Source: DATKHR01 sp035939575
GTDB lineage: Bacteria > Acidobacteriota > Vicinamibacteria > Vicinamibacterales > CAVVIG01
Direction of reading: 5' to 3'
Length of the DNA: 7,657 nt
Assembly (NCBI GenBank): GCA_035939575.1
Contig: DASZFS010000474.1
Coordinates: 1-7,657, forward strand
This document shows positions 1 through 5,968 of this stretch, in pieces. Made by a program: the position numbers and the translations under genes. A model generated the notes under the pieces. It saw only the letters and a list, made by a program, of their open reading frames with translations, made no database searches and was not told the origin of the DNA. Every line of letters starts with the position of its first letter. Within the stretch, counting starts at the first letter, position 1.

Positions 1-681
1 GCCGTGCACGAACGCGAACCGCGTCTCGCCGCTGACCGTTTCGAGGAACCCGAACTGCTGAAACTCGGCGATCGCCTTGCGGAGTTTGGGTGTCAGCGTG
101 TCGGCTGTGTCATTGCCGTGATGAAAGTGCAGCTCGACCTCACCCAGGCCCGCAGCTGTCAGCTCGCGGAGCAGACCCATGATTTCCGGCGCGCTCTGCT
201 CCCCGGGGTAGAACCACGTGTGCTGGGGGGGCCGCCCGCCGCCATCGCGATGACGCGCCGCGAGCGACGAGTATTTCTGCGCCCAGCGTCGCGCACGGTC
301 GAGGTCGTAATCGGGTTCCCAGTGATCGACAAAGATGACGAAGAGATGTTTCGGCCCGGTGGCTGCGAGCGCGGCGGCGGGGCCGGAGCGTGGGGAGGCC
401 GCGGGTGTCAGCGTCCATCGCACGTAGTCCGGTAGAAAGAGGTAGTACCGGCGGATATAGATTCGGAAAACGCTCAAGCCCACGTACATGATGGCGATGG
501 CCGTCAGCGACACGAGCAGCGCCCGTGACCACGGTGCCCCAACGCGCCGAACAGGATGTGAAACGTCAGCGGGCTGAACGCCCGCGTCCCAGCTCAGCAA
601 GGACTCGCGAGCCAGGTCATCAGCCAGATCGTCAGACACAGGAATCGTCTCCGGCCACGCGGCCGCGCGTGACGGCGACAT
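1..681 (-). CDS. Membrane-anchored polysaccharide deacetylase-like protein (partial, 3' end beyond window)
   Basis: This frame stays open on the minus strand from an ATG at 681 to the window edge, giving 227 residues with no stop. Residues 1-50 are polar and acidic. Residues about 53-76 form one hydrophobic segment (ALLVSLTAIAIMYVGLSVF) followed by Arg/Tyr-rich IRRYY, which looks like a single membrane anchor. The following domain opens with KHLFVIFVDHWEPDYD (111-126) and contains HTWFYPGEQ (154-162), EVELHFHHGNDT (181-192) and FVHG (224-227). The early Asp-His after a hydrophobic strand and the His-rich strand resemble NodB-type polysaccharide deacetylases, where such residues bind the catalytic metal. 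The NodB assignment is inference, because the canonical TFDD and HSxxH motifs are not exact and the C-terminus is missing. An in-frame ATG at 714 would add 11 residues; neither start has a clear Shine-Dalgarno. It is divergent from the glycosyltransferase operon, which fits a role in modifying a surface glycan. Confidence 0.7.
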   Translation of the reverse strand, partial: MSPSRAAAWPETIPVSDDLADDLARESLLSWDAGVQPADVSHPVRRVGAPWSRALLVSLTAIAIMYVGLSVFRIYIRRYYLFLPDYVRWTLTPAASPRSGPAAALAATGPKHLFVIFVDHWEPDYDLDRARRWAQKYSSLAARHRDGGGRPPQHTWFYPGEQSAPEIMGLLRELTAAGLGEVELHFHHGNDTADTLTPKLRKAIAEFQQFGFLETVSGETRFAFVHG

Positions 682-832
682 GACCGCAACGGTCGTGCCG
701 TCGCTCAGCGGCATGCTGCAACGCGCCTGCGCGAGCGGCGCCGCGAGTGATTGCGCGATGAGAAGCGCGAGTGGAAAGGAATTGCCCAAATGTCCCGGTT
801 GGTTTCCTGATCATCCACAGCCCACCAGGCGC
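682..832. promoter_or_regulatory. Divergent intergenic region, presumed to hold promoters in both directions
   Basis: This spacer lies between the start codons of the leftward deacetylase-like gene and the rightward glycosyltransferase, so promoters for both should lie here or just inside the genes. I could not identify a convincing -35/-10 pair. A small perfect inverted repeat, GACCG-caa-CGGTC (682-694), directly abuts the leftward ATG. It could be an operator or a hairpin over the leader of that mRNA, but five base pairs is weak. If the glycosyltransferase starts further upstream (ATG at 680, 713 or 758), much of this spacer would be coding. Confidence 0.3.
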
Positions 833-1852
833 ATGCCTTGCACCGGACGCGGCGTGCCCCGCCCGCAGCAGAGTCCGACCGTCAGCATCATCATGCCGGC
901 GCTCAACGCAGCAGCATTCATTGATGAGGCGCTGCGCTCGGCCTTGTCTCAAACGTTCAGCGACCTCGAGGTCATCGTGGCGGACGACGGCTCGACCGAT
1001 GAGACGCTGGAGCTGGCCCGCCGGTGGAGCGCCCGGGATGGCCGGGTGAGAGTGTTGCCCAGTCGAGGCGCGAAAGGCGTGTCTGCAGCGAGAAACCGCG
1101 CCATGGCCGCGGCGCGGGGTCGGTACTTTGCCATGCTCGACAGCGATGACGCCTGGATGCCCCGGTTCCTGGCGGTCCAGCTGGCCGTTTTCGACCAATG
1201 CACTGACGCCGCCATCGTCGCGGCGAACGCTGTCAGCGTCGGGGGGCCGCTCGACGGACATCTCTATCGCCCAGACACCGGCAGACGGCAGCGGCTGACG
1301 TTCCTCGATCTGATCGAGCGCGAGGACGCGATCGGCATCATGTCGGTCCTGCGTCGTGAAGTCTTCGAAGCCATTGGCGGGATGGACGAAACGATCGGGC
1401 ACAACGAGGACTATGAGTTCTGGCTGCGTGCGGCCGCCGCAGGGTTTGTCATCATCCAGACGCCGGAGCCTCTCGCCCGATACCGCCGCAGGGCCGACGG
1501 CGCGTCGGCCGACGAGCTGCAGATGCTGGACGGCATCATCAAGGTGCTGACGCGCGCGCGCGGATGGTGCGATGGTGGAGAGCCCGAGGGCCGGACTGAG
1601 CGGCGGGCGGCGGAGCGTCAGGCCATCGACCGCCAGGTCGCTCGATTTGCCCGCCAGGCGCTCGCCGTTCGCGCGAAGGAGGCGCTGCGCCGAGGGGATT
1701 TTGCCACCGCTTCAACATTGTTTGGACAACTGGCCCGTCGCGACCCTCGCGTACTGGCACGCCTGGCCGCGATCTCGGCGCGAATCGCGCCGCGGTCCAT
1801 GTGGTGGGCGGATCGACTTCGCGCGTCGATGCGCCGAAGGAGCCTGCGATGA
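833..1852 (+). CDS. Family 2 glycosyltransferase
   Basis: This is a cytoplasmic GT-A fold sugar transferase that probably adds one sugar to a growing polysaccharide repeat unit. Counting from the ATG at 833 (339 aa), the fold begins at PTVSIIMPALNAAAFI (15-30). Nucleotide-sugar binding ADDGSTD follows at 50-56, the metal-binding DxD as MLDSDDAW (101-108), and an acceptor-side acidic motif NEDYEFWLR (191-199) likely supplies the catalytic base. Residues 255-339 are Arg/Ala-rich and helical, with a TPR-like stretch (ALRRGDFATASTLFGQL, 284-300); such tails are common in this group. There is no membrane segment. The open frame extends upstream to 680, but residues before 833 show no GT homology and overlap the divergent start region, so 833 is preferred; no start has a strong Shine-Dalgarno. 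The TGA overlaps the next ATG (ATGA at 1849-1852), indicating an operon. Donor and acceptor cannot be told from sequence. Confidence 0.9.
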   Translation: MPCTGRGVPRPQQSPTVSIIMPALNAAAFIDEALRSALSQTFSDLEVIVADDGSTDETLELARRWSARDGRVRVLPSRGAKGVSAARNRAMAAARGRYFAMLDSDDAWMPRFLAVQLAVFDQCTDAAIVAANAVSVGGPLDGHLYRPDTGRRQRLTFLDLIEREDAIGIMSVLRREVFEAIGGMDETIGHNEDYEFWLRAAAAGFVIIQTPEPLARYRRRADGASADELQMLDGIIKVLTRARGWCDGGEPEGRTERRAAERQAIDRQVARFARQALAVRAKEALRRGDFATASTLFGQLARRDPRVLARLAAISARIAPRSMWWADRLRASMRRRSLR

Positions 1853-3387
1853 TCCGGGCCAGGCTCGCGTGCGTCGCGATCGTTGCCGCGATCGCGAGCA
1901 GTGCCCCGGTCTCGACGATCCCGACAATCTCGCCTGGGGGCGCGGCCACGGTCCGCGTGGCCGAGGGCGGCAACCTGCAGCTCGCATTGACCAATGCCCG
2001 GCCAGGCGACGTCATCGAGCTCGCGTCCGGCGCGACTTTCACCGGCAATTTCACGCTGCCTCGAAAGGACGACACGAGCGCCGTCATCATCGTCCGCACC
2101 GGACTGGCTGGTGGCACGGCCGTCGGCCGCGTGACCCCGGCGCAGGCAGCCGCGTTCGCGAAGCTGCGTTCCCCCAACGGCCAGCCGGCGCTGCAGACCG
2201 CGCCGGGCAGCCACCACTGGCGTCTCGAGTTCCTCGAGGTGATTGGAAGCGGATCGGGCGATCTCGTCGCGCTCGGCGACGGTTCGTCCGCGCAGAATTC
2301 AACCGCCGCCGCACCGCACGATCTGGTCATCGATCGGTGCTATATCCACGGCGACGCACGTGGCGTGAAACGCTGCGTGGCATTGAACAGCGCGTCGACC
2401 GTGATCTCGAATTCCCATATCTCAGACTGCCGCGCCGCCGGAGCGGACGCGCAGGCCATTGCCGGGTGGAACGGACCCGGGCCATTTTCAATCGCGAACA
2501 ACTATCTCGAGGGCGCCGGCGAGAATGTCCTGTTCGGCGGCGCCGACCCGGCGATTCGGGATCTCGTGCCCACGGACATCATCATTCGCGGCAATCTCAT
2601 CGCCAAACCGACCTCCTGGCGCGGGGGGCCGTGGCAGGTCAAGAACCTGCTCGAGCTCAAGAACGCGCGCCGCGTCACGATCGACCAGAACACGCTCGAG
2701 AACAACTGGGAGGCGGCGCAGTCAGGTTTTGCCGTGCTGATCACGGTCCGGAACCAGGATGGCCACTGTCCGTGGTGCCAGGTTGAGCAGGTGACATTCA
2801 CCGGCAACATCCTGCGACACAGCGCGGCGGGCGTCGAAATCCTCGGATTCGACGACAGCAATCCCAGTCTTCAGACACGGGATATCGTCATTCGCAACAA
2901 CCTGTTCAGCGATATCAACCCGCAGGCGTGGGGCGGAAGCGGCTACGCTTTCCTGCTCCTGGGCGGCCCGCGCGATGTCGTCATCGATCACAACACGCTC
3001 ATCCAGGAGAACGCGTCAGGCATCGTCCAGGTCGAAGGGCCGCCGATCATGGGCTTGGTCTTCACGAACAACATCGCGCGTCAGGGGGCGTACGGGGTGA
3101 TCGGCAGCGATCACGCGCCCGGCAATGACACGCTCAGCGCGTTTTTTCCCGCCGCGCTCTTCACGCGAAACGTCATCGCCGAGGCCGATCCCCGGCAATA
3201 TCCATCCGGCAACCTGTTCCCGTCGGCGTCAGACTTCCGCGCGCAGTTCACGTCGTACGACGGCGGAACCTTCACACTGACGCCCAAGAGTCCCTGGCGT
3301 GGCGCCGGGACGGACCATCAGGATCTCGGGGCGACGATCCCGGTCGCGCCGGACCCGTCGACCAGGCCGAGAGGAGTCTCACGATGA
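1849..3387 (+). CDS. Exported right-handed parallel beta-helix repeat protein
   Basis: A 512-aa protein starting at the ATG that overlaps the upstream stop codon. A Shine-Dalgarno GAAGGAG (1836-1842) lies 6 nt ahead, which settles this start over the longer frame from a GTG at 1801. Residues 1-20 form a signal peptide (Arg-containing start, then ACVAIVAAIASSAP). The N-terminal cap GGNLQLALTNARPGDVIEL (40-58) is typical of pectate-lyase-like beta-helices. From about 155 to 445 there are repeated beta-strand turns, each carrying an Asn before an aliphatic residue (N188, N218, N249, N281, N320, N351, N382, N408, N441), so rungs recur about every 31 residues. A CPWC motif (307-310) sits in a longer turn. 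This fold is shared by polysaccharide lyases, epimerases and glycan-binding proteins. I see no diagnostic catalytic set, so lyase activity is only a possibility. Its position between a glycosyltransferase and a methyltransferase suggests it acts on the exported glycan. Confidence 0.88.
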   Translation: MIRARLACVAIVAAIASSAPVSTIPTISPGGAATVRVAEGGNLQLALTNARPGDVIELASGATFTGNFTLPRKDDTSAVIIVRTGLAGGTAVGRVTPAQAAAFAKLRSPNGQPALQTAPGSHHWRLEFLEVIGSGSGDLVALGDGSSAQNSTAAAPHDLVIDRCYIHGDARGVKRCVALNSASTVISNSHISDCRAAGADAQAIAGWNGPGPFSIANNYLEGAGENVLFGGADPAIRDLVPTDIIIRGNLIAKPTSWRGGPWQVKNLLELKNARRVTIDQNTLENNWEAAQSGFAVLITVRNQDGHCPWCQVEQVTFTGNILRHSAAGVEILGFDDSNPSLQTRDIVIRNNLFSDINPQAWGGSGYAFLLLGGPRDVVIDHNTLIQENASGIVQVEGPPIMGLVFTNNIARQGAYGVIGSDHAPGNDTLSAFFPAALFTRNVIAEADPRQYPSGNLFPSASDFRAQFTSYDGGTFTLTPKSPWRGAGTDHQDLGATIPVAPDPSTRPRGVSR

Positions 3388-4166
3388 TCGTCGACAGAGT
3401 GGAATGGGAGCGCGCGGAGATCGGCCGGAGCGCATATGAAGCCATGCAGACCGCCGATCGCTCGCTCGTCGCGGACGCTGCGAACGTCGCGCGGTATCTG
3501 GATCCCAGGTTCACCACGGTCTATCCGCTCGAGTACGCGTTCGCGCTGCTCGGCGACATCGAAGGCCGGCGCGTGCTCGACTTCGGCTGCGGGTCCGGCG
3601 AGAACAGCCTCGTTCTTGCGCGGCGCGGGGCGGTCGTCACTGGCGTCGACATTTCCGAATCGCTCATCGCCATCGCCCGAAAACGCCTGCGGGTCAACGG
3701 CTGCGGTGGCGGCGCCGCGTTTGTCCGTGGATCGGCGCACGATCTTCCGCTTCAGGACGCGTCTGTCGACGTGGTGCTGGGCATCGCGATCCTGCATCAC
3801 CTCGACCTCGACGCGAGCTCACGCGAAGTTCACCGTGTGCTGAGACCTGGCGGGCGCGCGATTTTTCAGGAGCCGGTCCGCGACTCGCGCGTCATCAAGG
3901 CGGTCCGGAGCGCGATTCCGTATCGCGCTCCGGACGTGTCGCCCTACGAGCGCCCGTTGACCAGCCCGGAATTGGCGCGCTTCGCCCGCCCCTTCGCGCG
4001 CTATCGGTCCCGGGCGTTCTCGTTGCCGTTCGTCAATCTCACCCAGGCCGTCCGGCCGCTGCGGCGTCACATCGACAAGGCCTATCGTCTTGACGGCGCC
4101 CTCCTGACGCGTATCCCGGCGCTCGCCCCGTTTGGCGGGATCCGCGTGATTGAACTCATGAAGTAG
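3384..4166 (+). CDS. Class I SAM-dependent methyltransferase
   Basis: A 260-aa soluble protein with a Rossmann methyltransferase fold of the Methyltransf_11 type. Motif I is VLDFGCGSGENS (64-75), the ribose-binding acid is D89 in GVDIS, and motif II lies around FVRGSAHDLPL (113-123). Motif IV is VDVVLGIAILHHLD (128-141) and the post-motif strand is LRPGGRAIFQEP (153-164). The C-terminal 90 residues, Arg-rich with SPYERPLTSPEL (186-197), probably form the substrate lid. The start is well set: ATG overlaps the upstream TGA (ATGA at 3384-3387), and GAGGAG (3371-3376) is 7 nt upstream. It is the third gene of a coupled operon with the glycosyltransferase and beta-helix protein, so a sugar or glycan-intermediate O-methyl transfer is the simplest guess, but small-molecule substrates cannot be excluded. 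A strong inverted repeat lies inside the gene (3903-3935). Confidence 0.9.
   Translation: MIVDRVEWERAEIGRSAYEAMQTADRSLVADAANVARYLDPRFTTVYPLEYAFALLGDIEGRRVLDFGCGSGENSLVLARRGAVVTGVDISESLIAIARKRLRVNGCGGGAAFVRGSAHDLPLQDASVDVVLGIAILHHLDLDASSREVHRVLRPGGRAIFQEPVRDSRVIKAVRSAIPYRAPDVSPYERPLTSPELARFARPFARYRSRAFSLPFVNLTQAVRPLRRHIDKAYRLDGALLTRIPALAPFGGIRVIELMK
3903..3935. repeat. Perfect 14-bp inverted repeat with 5-nt loop inside the methyltransferase gene
   Basis: GTCCGGAGCGCGAT (3903-3916) is exactly complementary to ATCGCGCTCCGGAC (3922-3935), leaving loop TCCGT (3917-3921). It covers codons for AVRSAIPYRAPDV (about 173-185) of the methyltransferase, which remains in frame. As RNA it would form a very stable hairpin. 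No T-run follows, so it is not a standard terminator. A perfect 14-bp stem with so short a loop is not expected by chance in a window this size. Confidence 0.85.
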
Positions 4167-4274
4167 GACGCGAAGCTCATCGAGGACCGGCGCTGTCTCT
4201 GTACCTAACTCAGCAATTCGGACGTGCTCCCTCGTTTCCTCCCATAAATCCGCGCCACTTACGCTTTCCGAACG

Positions 4275-4299
4275 GTTGAGTAAGTAACACTTACCAAAC
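4275..4299. promoter_or_regulatory. Interrupted palindrome, candidate activator-binding site
   Basis: The core is GTAAGT (4280-4285), spacer aac, ACTTAC (4289-4294). It is extended by outer GTT (4275-4277) and AAC (4297-4299) on the same dyad centred at 4287, giving nine matched pairs in 25 bp. A further ACTTAC lies at 4257-4262. The dyad is 98 bp upstream of the GG of the sigma-54-like element, or about 124 bp upstream of the expected transcription start, a usual place for an enhancer-binding protein. Function is inferred only from symmetry and spacing. Confidence 0.4.
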
Positions 4300-4333
4300 A
4301 GCCGAGTTGCGTTCGACGACACCTCGAGTGACA

Positions 4334-4348
4334 TCCAGCACGGCTGGA
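4334..4348. repeat. Small inverted repeat (6-bp stem)
   Basis: TCCAGC (4334-4339), loop acg, GCTGGA (4343-4348). It lies between the upstream palindrome and the sigma-54-like element. No T-run follows, so it does not look like a terminator of the upstream operon. It could be a second protein-binding site or chance. Confidence 0.3.
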
Positions 4349-4384
4349 AGCTCAAGTCTTAGTGACACAAGCAGTTGACGCTTC

Positions 4385-4399
4385 TGGCCTGACGCTTGC
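4385..4399 (+). promoter_or_regulatory. Putative sigma-54 (RpoN) -24/-12 promoter
   Basis: TGGC (4385-4388), 7 nt, TTGC (4396-4399) reproduces the invariant GG-N10-GC spacing of sigma-54 promoters (consensus TGGCACG-N4-TTGC). Positions 5-6 of the consensus (AC) are not matched. Transcription would start near 4411, leaving a leader of about 170 nt before the ATG at 4582. A TTGACG just upstream (4375-4380) resembles a sigma-70 -35 box, but no -10 lies at the right distance. The call rests on one short match supported by context. Confidence 0.4.
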
Positions 4400-4505
4400 C
4401 AGGGCAGGGCGATACTCGGCGACCGCGCCGCCGAGCAAATCCAAACAAGACGCGCTCTCGTTTTACCGCCCAGTGGTCGCCTGTCGCCGGCGCACGGACG
4501 TCGTC

Positions 4506-4532
4506 CGCGCTTCGCGCTTCGCGCTGCAGCGC
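4506..4532. repeat. Tandem CGCGCTT heptamer running into a 12-bp palindrome
   Basis: Nearly three copies of CGCGCTT (4506-4525) are followed by, and overlap, the perfect palindrome GCGCTGCAGCGC (4521-4532). It would sit in the untranslated leader of the CBM6-EEP transcript. It may be structural RNA or simple sequence; a palindrome of this length alone is not significant. Confidence 0.3.
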
Positions 4533-4581
4533 CTGGATTCCTGCGGGACGACGGTGTGCGAAGACCGGTGATGGAGGCTCG

Positions 4582-5922
4582 ATGTCAAGTGGTGCACGCA
4601 GTCGTCGGTGGGCAATCGTCGGTCTGACAATCAGTTTCGGTGCCGTGTGGGGCGCCCGCGTGCCGGCGGGTCAGGCAGGGTATGCGGGATCGCCCTACGG
4701 GGGAGCGCCGGCGGCTTTGCCGGGCACGGTGCAAGCGGCGAACTATGACGTCGGCGGCGAGGGCGTCGCGTACGGCGACACAACCCCGGGCAACACCGGC
4801 GGCGCCTACCGCAGCGATGACGTCGATATCCAGGCTTCGTCCGAGGGCGGCTATAACGTGGGTTGGACCGCCCCCGGCGAATGGCTCAATTACACGGTCA
4901 ACGTCACCAACGCCGGGTCCTACACCGCCCAACTCCGGGTCGCCTCTCCCTCCGGCGCGGCGATGCACATTGGATTCAATGGCCCGAGCAGCGTCTGGAG
5001 CACGGTGTCCGTGCCGGCGACTGGCGGCTGGCAGAACTGGACGACGGTGAACGTCCCGGTCACGCTGGGTGCCGGAACCCAGCAGATCACGATTCTCTTC
5101 GACACCTACGGCACGAACTTCGAGTCCGTCACCGTAGCCGATGGTTCCGGTTCGGGCGGGTCCGGCTCGACGGTGTCGGTCGCGACGTGGAATATCGAGA
5201 TCAATGACGGCTCCGAGTCGCACGCGCGGGCGGTAATGGACAACCTGCTGGCGATCGGGCCGCAGCCCCAGATCATCGTGATTCAGGAAGCGTATTCGAG
5301 CTGGTTCAACACGTACATCGACGAACTTCAACGCATGACGGGACAGACGTGGCAGGGCGTGTTCGCGACCCACTGCCAAGCCGGGCAATGGAACGGCAGC
5401 TGGTGCAGTTCGTCGTGGGATCAGGGCGTCGGGGTCTTCACCACGTTCAATATCACCGACTCGAGCTCGACGTTCTTCCCGTTCCCGGACTGCTGGACGT
5501 CGGCTCGCGCGGGCCTACGTGCGGCGATCAGCGTCAACGGGACGACGCTTCAGGTCTTCACCACTCATCTCCAGACCGGGGGCTGTTCGGACGACGCGGC
5601 AGCGCGCGACAGCTCGATGGCGGTTCTGAAGGCGTGGGCCGCAGGCTACTCGGCACCGCAGCTGGTCGCAGGCGATTTCAACGCCGATCCCGATCAGATC
5701 GACGCGACATCCGGGATGGCGCCGAACTTCGTCGACAGCTGGTCGGTCGTCGGATCCGGCCCCGGCGACACCGGGCTCGATCCCAGCAACCCGACGATGA
5801 AACTCGATTATTGGTTCTTCGATATGAGTGGCCGCGCGCAACCGCAGTCGAGCCAGGTAATTCCCTGGACCGGGTGGACTTCAGACCACCTGCCGCTCCA
5901 GGCGACGTTCGTCATCAAGTAA
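4582..5922 (+). CDS. Secreted CBM6-like carbohydrate-binding module fused to an EEP-family nuclease/phosphatase domain
   Basis: A 446-aa exported protein. GGAGG (4573-4577) precedes the ATG by 4 nt and fixes the start; the frame is open upstream to 4396, but that part is the leader. Residues 1-30 are a signal peptide (RSRRW, then AIVGLTISFGAVWGA); the SRRW could hint at Tat export. Residues about 48-186 match CBM6: AANYDVGGEGVAYGDTTPG (52-70), GGAYRSDDVDI (73-83) and GWTAPGEWLNYTV (94-106). After a Gly/Ser linker (187-196) comes an endonuclease/exonuclease/phosphatase domain with the expected metal and catalytic residues: N204 (TWNIE), E236 (VIQEA), H329 (THLQ), D365 and N367 (GDFNA), D409 (LDYWF) and D435-H436 (SDHLP). 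Four cysteines (265, 275, 304, 335) could form two disulfides. It probably cleaves a phosphodiester (DNA, RNA, lipid or glycan-linked) while bound to polysaccharide; the substrate is unknown. It appears to be monocistronic. Confidence 0.88.
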   Translation: MSSGARSRRWAIVGLTISFGAVWGARVPAGQAGYAGSPYGGAPAALPGTVQAANYDVGGEGVAYGDTTPGNTGGAYRSDDVDIQASSEGGYNVGWTAPGEWLNYTVNVTNAGSYTAQLRVASPSGAAMHIGFNGPSSVWSTVSVPATGGWQNWTTVNVPVTLGAGTQQITILFDTYGTNFESVTVADGSGSGGSGSTVSVATWNIEINDGSESHARAVMDNLLAIGPQPQIIVIQEAYSSWFNTYIDELQRMTGQTWQGVFATHCQAGQWNGSWCSSSWDQGVGVFTTFNITDSSSTFFPFPDCWTSARAGLRAAISVNGTTLQVFTTHLQTGGCSDDAAARDSSMAVLKAWAAGYSAPQLVAGDFNADPDQIDATSGMAPNFVDSWSVVGSGPGDTGLDPSNPTMKLDYWFFDMSGRAQPQSSQVIPWTGWTSDHLPLQATFVIK

Positions 5923-5935
5923 TCACCAGCGCGTG

Positions 5936-5968
5936 GCGACGGGCGTCGTGTCAATGGGCGCCCGTCGC
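5936..5968. terminator. Hairpin between convergent genes, probable bidirectional terminator
   Basis: GCGACGGGCG (5936-5945) pairs perfectly with CGCCCGTCGC (5959-5968) around a 13-nt loop. It lies 13 bp after the TAA of the CBM6-EEP gene and just past the TGA of the leftward methyltransferase. No T-run follows on either side, so it is not a canonical intrinsic terminator, but the position between convergent genes supports the role. Confidence 0.55.

Larger units (their letters stand above)
4167..4581. other. 415-bp non-coding region upstream of the CBM6-EEP gene
   Basis: No reading frame here looks like a real protein. The part from about 4195 to 4330 is visibly less GC-rich than the flanking genes, typical of a regulatory region. 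It contains an interrupted palindrome (4275-4299), an isolated ACTTAC copy (4257-4262), a small inverted repeat (4334-4348), a sigma-54-like element (4385-4399), and a short tandem repeat running into a palindrome (4506-4532). No clear terminator for the upstream operon is visible just after its TAG. Confidence 0.75.

Noticed and set aside
140..532. 130-codon minus-strand open frame at the left edge
   Set aside because: It lies in another frame of the deacetylase-like gene, is Arg-rich and shows no domain; the frame open from 681 to the edge carries the coherent protein.
772..785. TGG...TTGC element in the divergent spacer resembling a sigma-54 promoter
   Set aside because: The GG to GC spacing is 9 nt, one short of the required 10, and the TGGC is incomplete.
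680..832. N-terminal extension of the glycosyltransferase to an ATG at 680
   Set aside because: The extra 51 residues show no GT2 or membrane features and overlap the start of the divergent gene. Left as a possible alternative, as no start has a clear ribosome-binding site.
1874..1897. 9-bp inverted repeat TCGCGATCG/CGATCGCGA in the signal-peptide coding region of the beta-helix gene
   Set aside because: A stem of this length with a 6-nt loop is expected about once by chance in GC-rich DNA of this size, and it is explained by Ala/Ile codon repetition.
1572..2786. 404-codon plus-strand open frame across the glycosyltransferase and beta-helix genes
   Set aside because: Very Arg-rich, low-complexity translation in a shifted frame; the two real genes in this stretch have clear domains, overlap signals and Shine-Dalgarno sites.
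3819..4355. 178-codon minus-strand open frame overlapping the end of the methyltransferase and the gap
   Set aside because: Mostly antisense to the well-supported methyltransferase; its sequence is Arg/Glu-rich with no motif, a typical shadow in GC-rich DNA.
4375..4416. Sigma-70 promoter from TTGACG (4375-4380) and GATACT (4411-4416)
   Set aside because: The spacer is 30 nt, far beyond the usual 16-18 nt.
4362..4571. 69-codon open frame starting with GTG in the gap before the CBM6-EEP gene
   Set aside because: No Shine-Dalgarno, no recognisable domain, Arg/Ser-rich composition typical of random GC-rich sequence, and it overlaps the putative promoter element.
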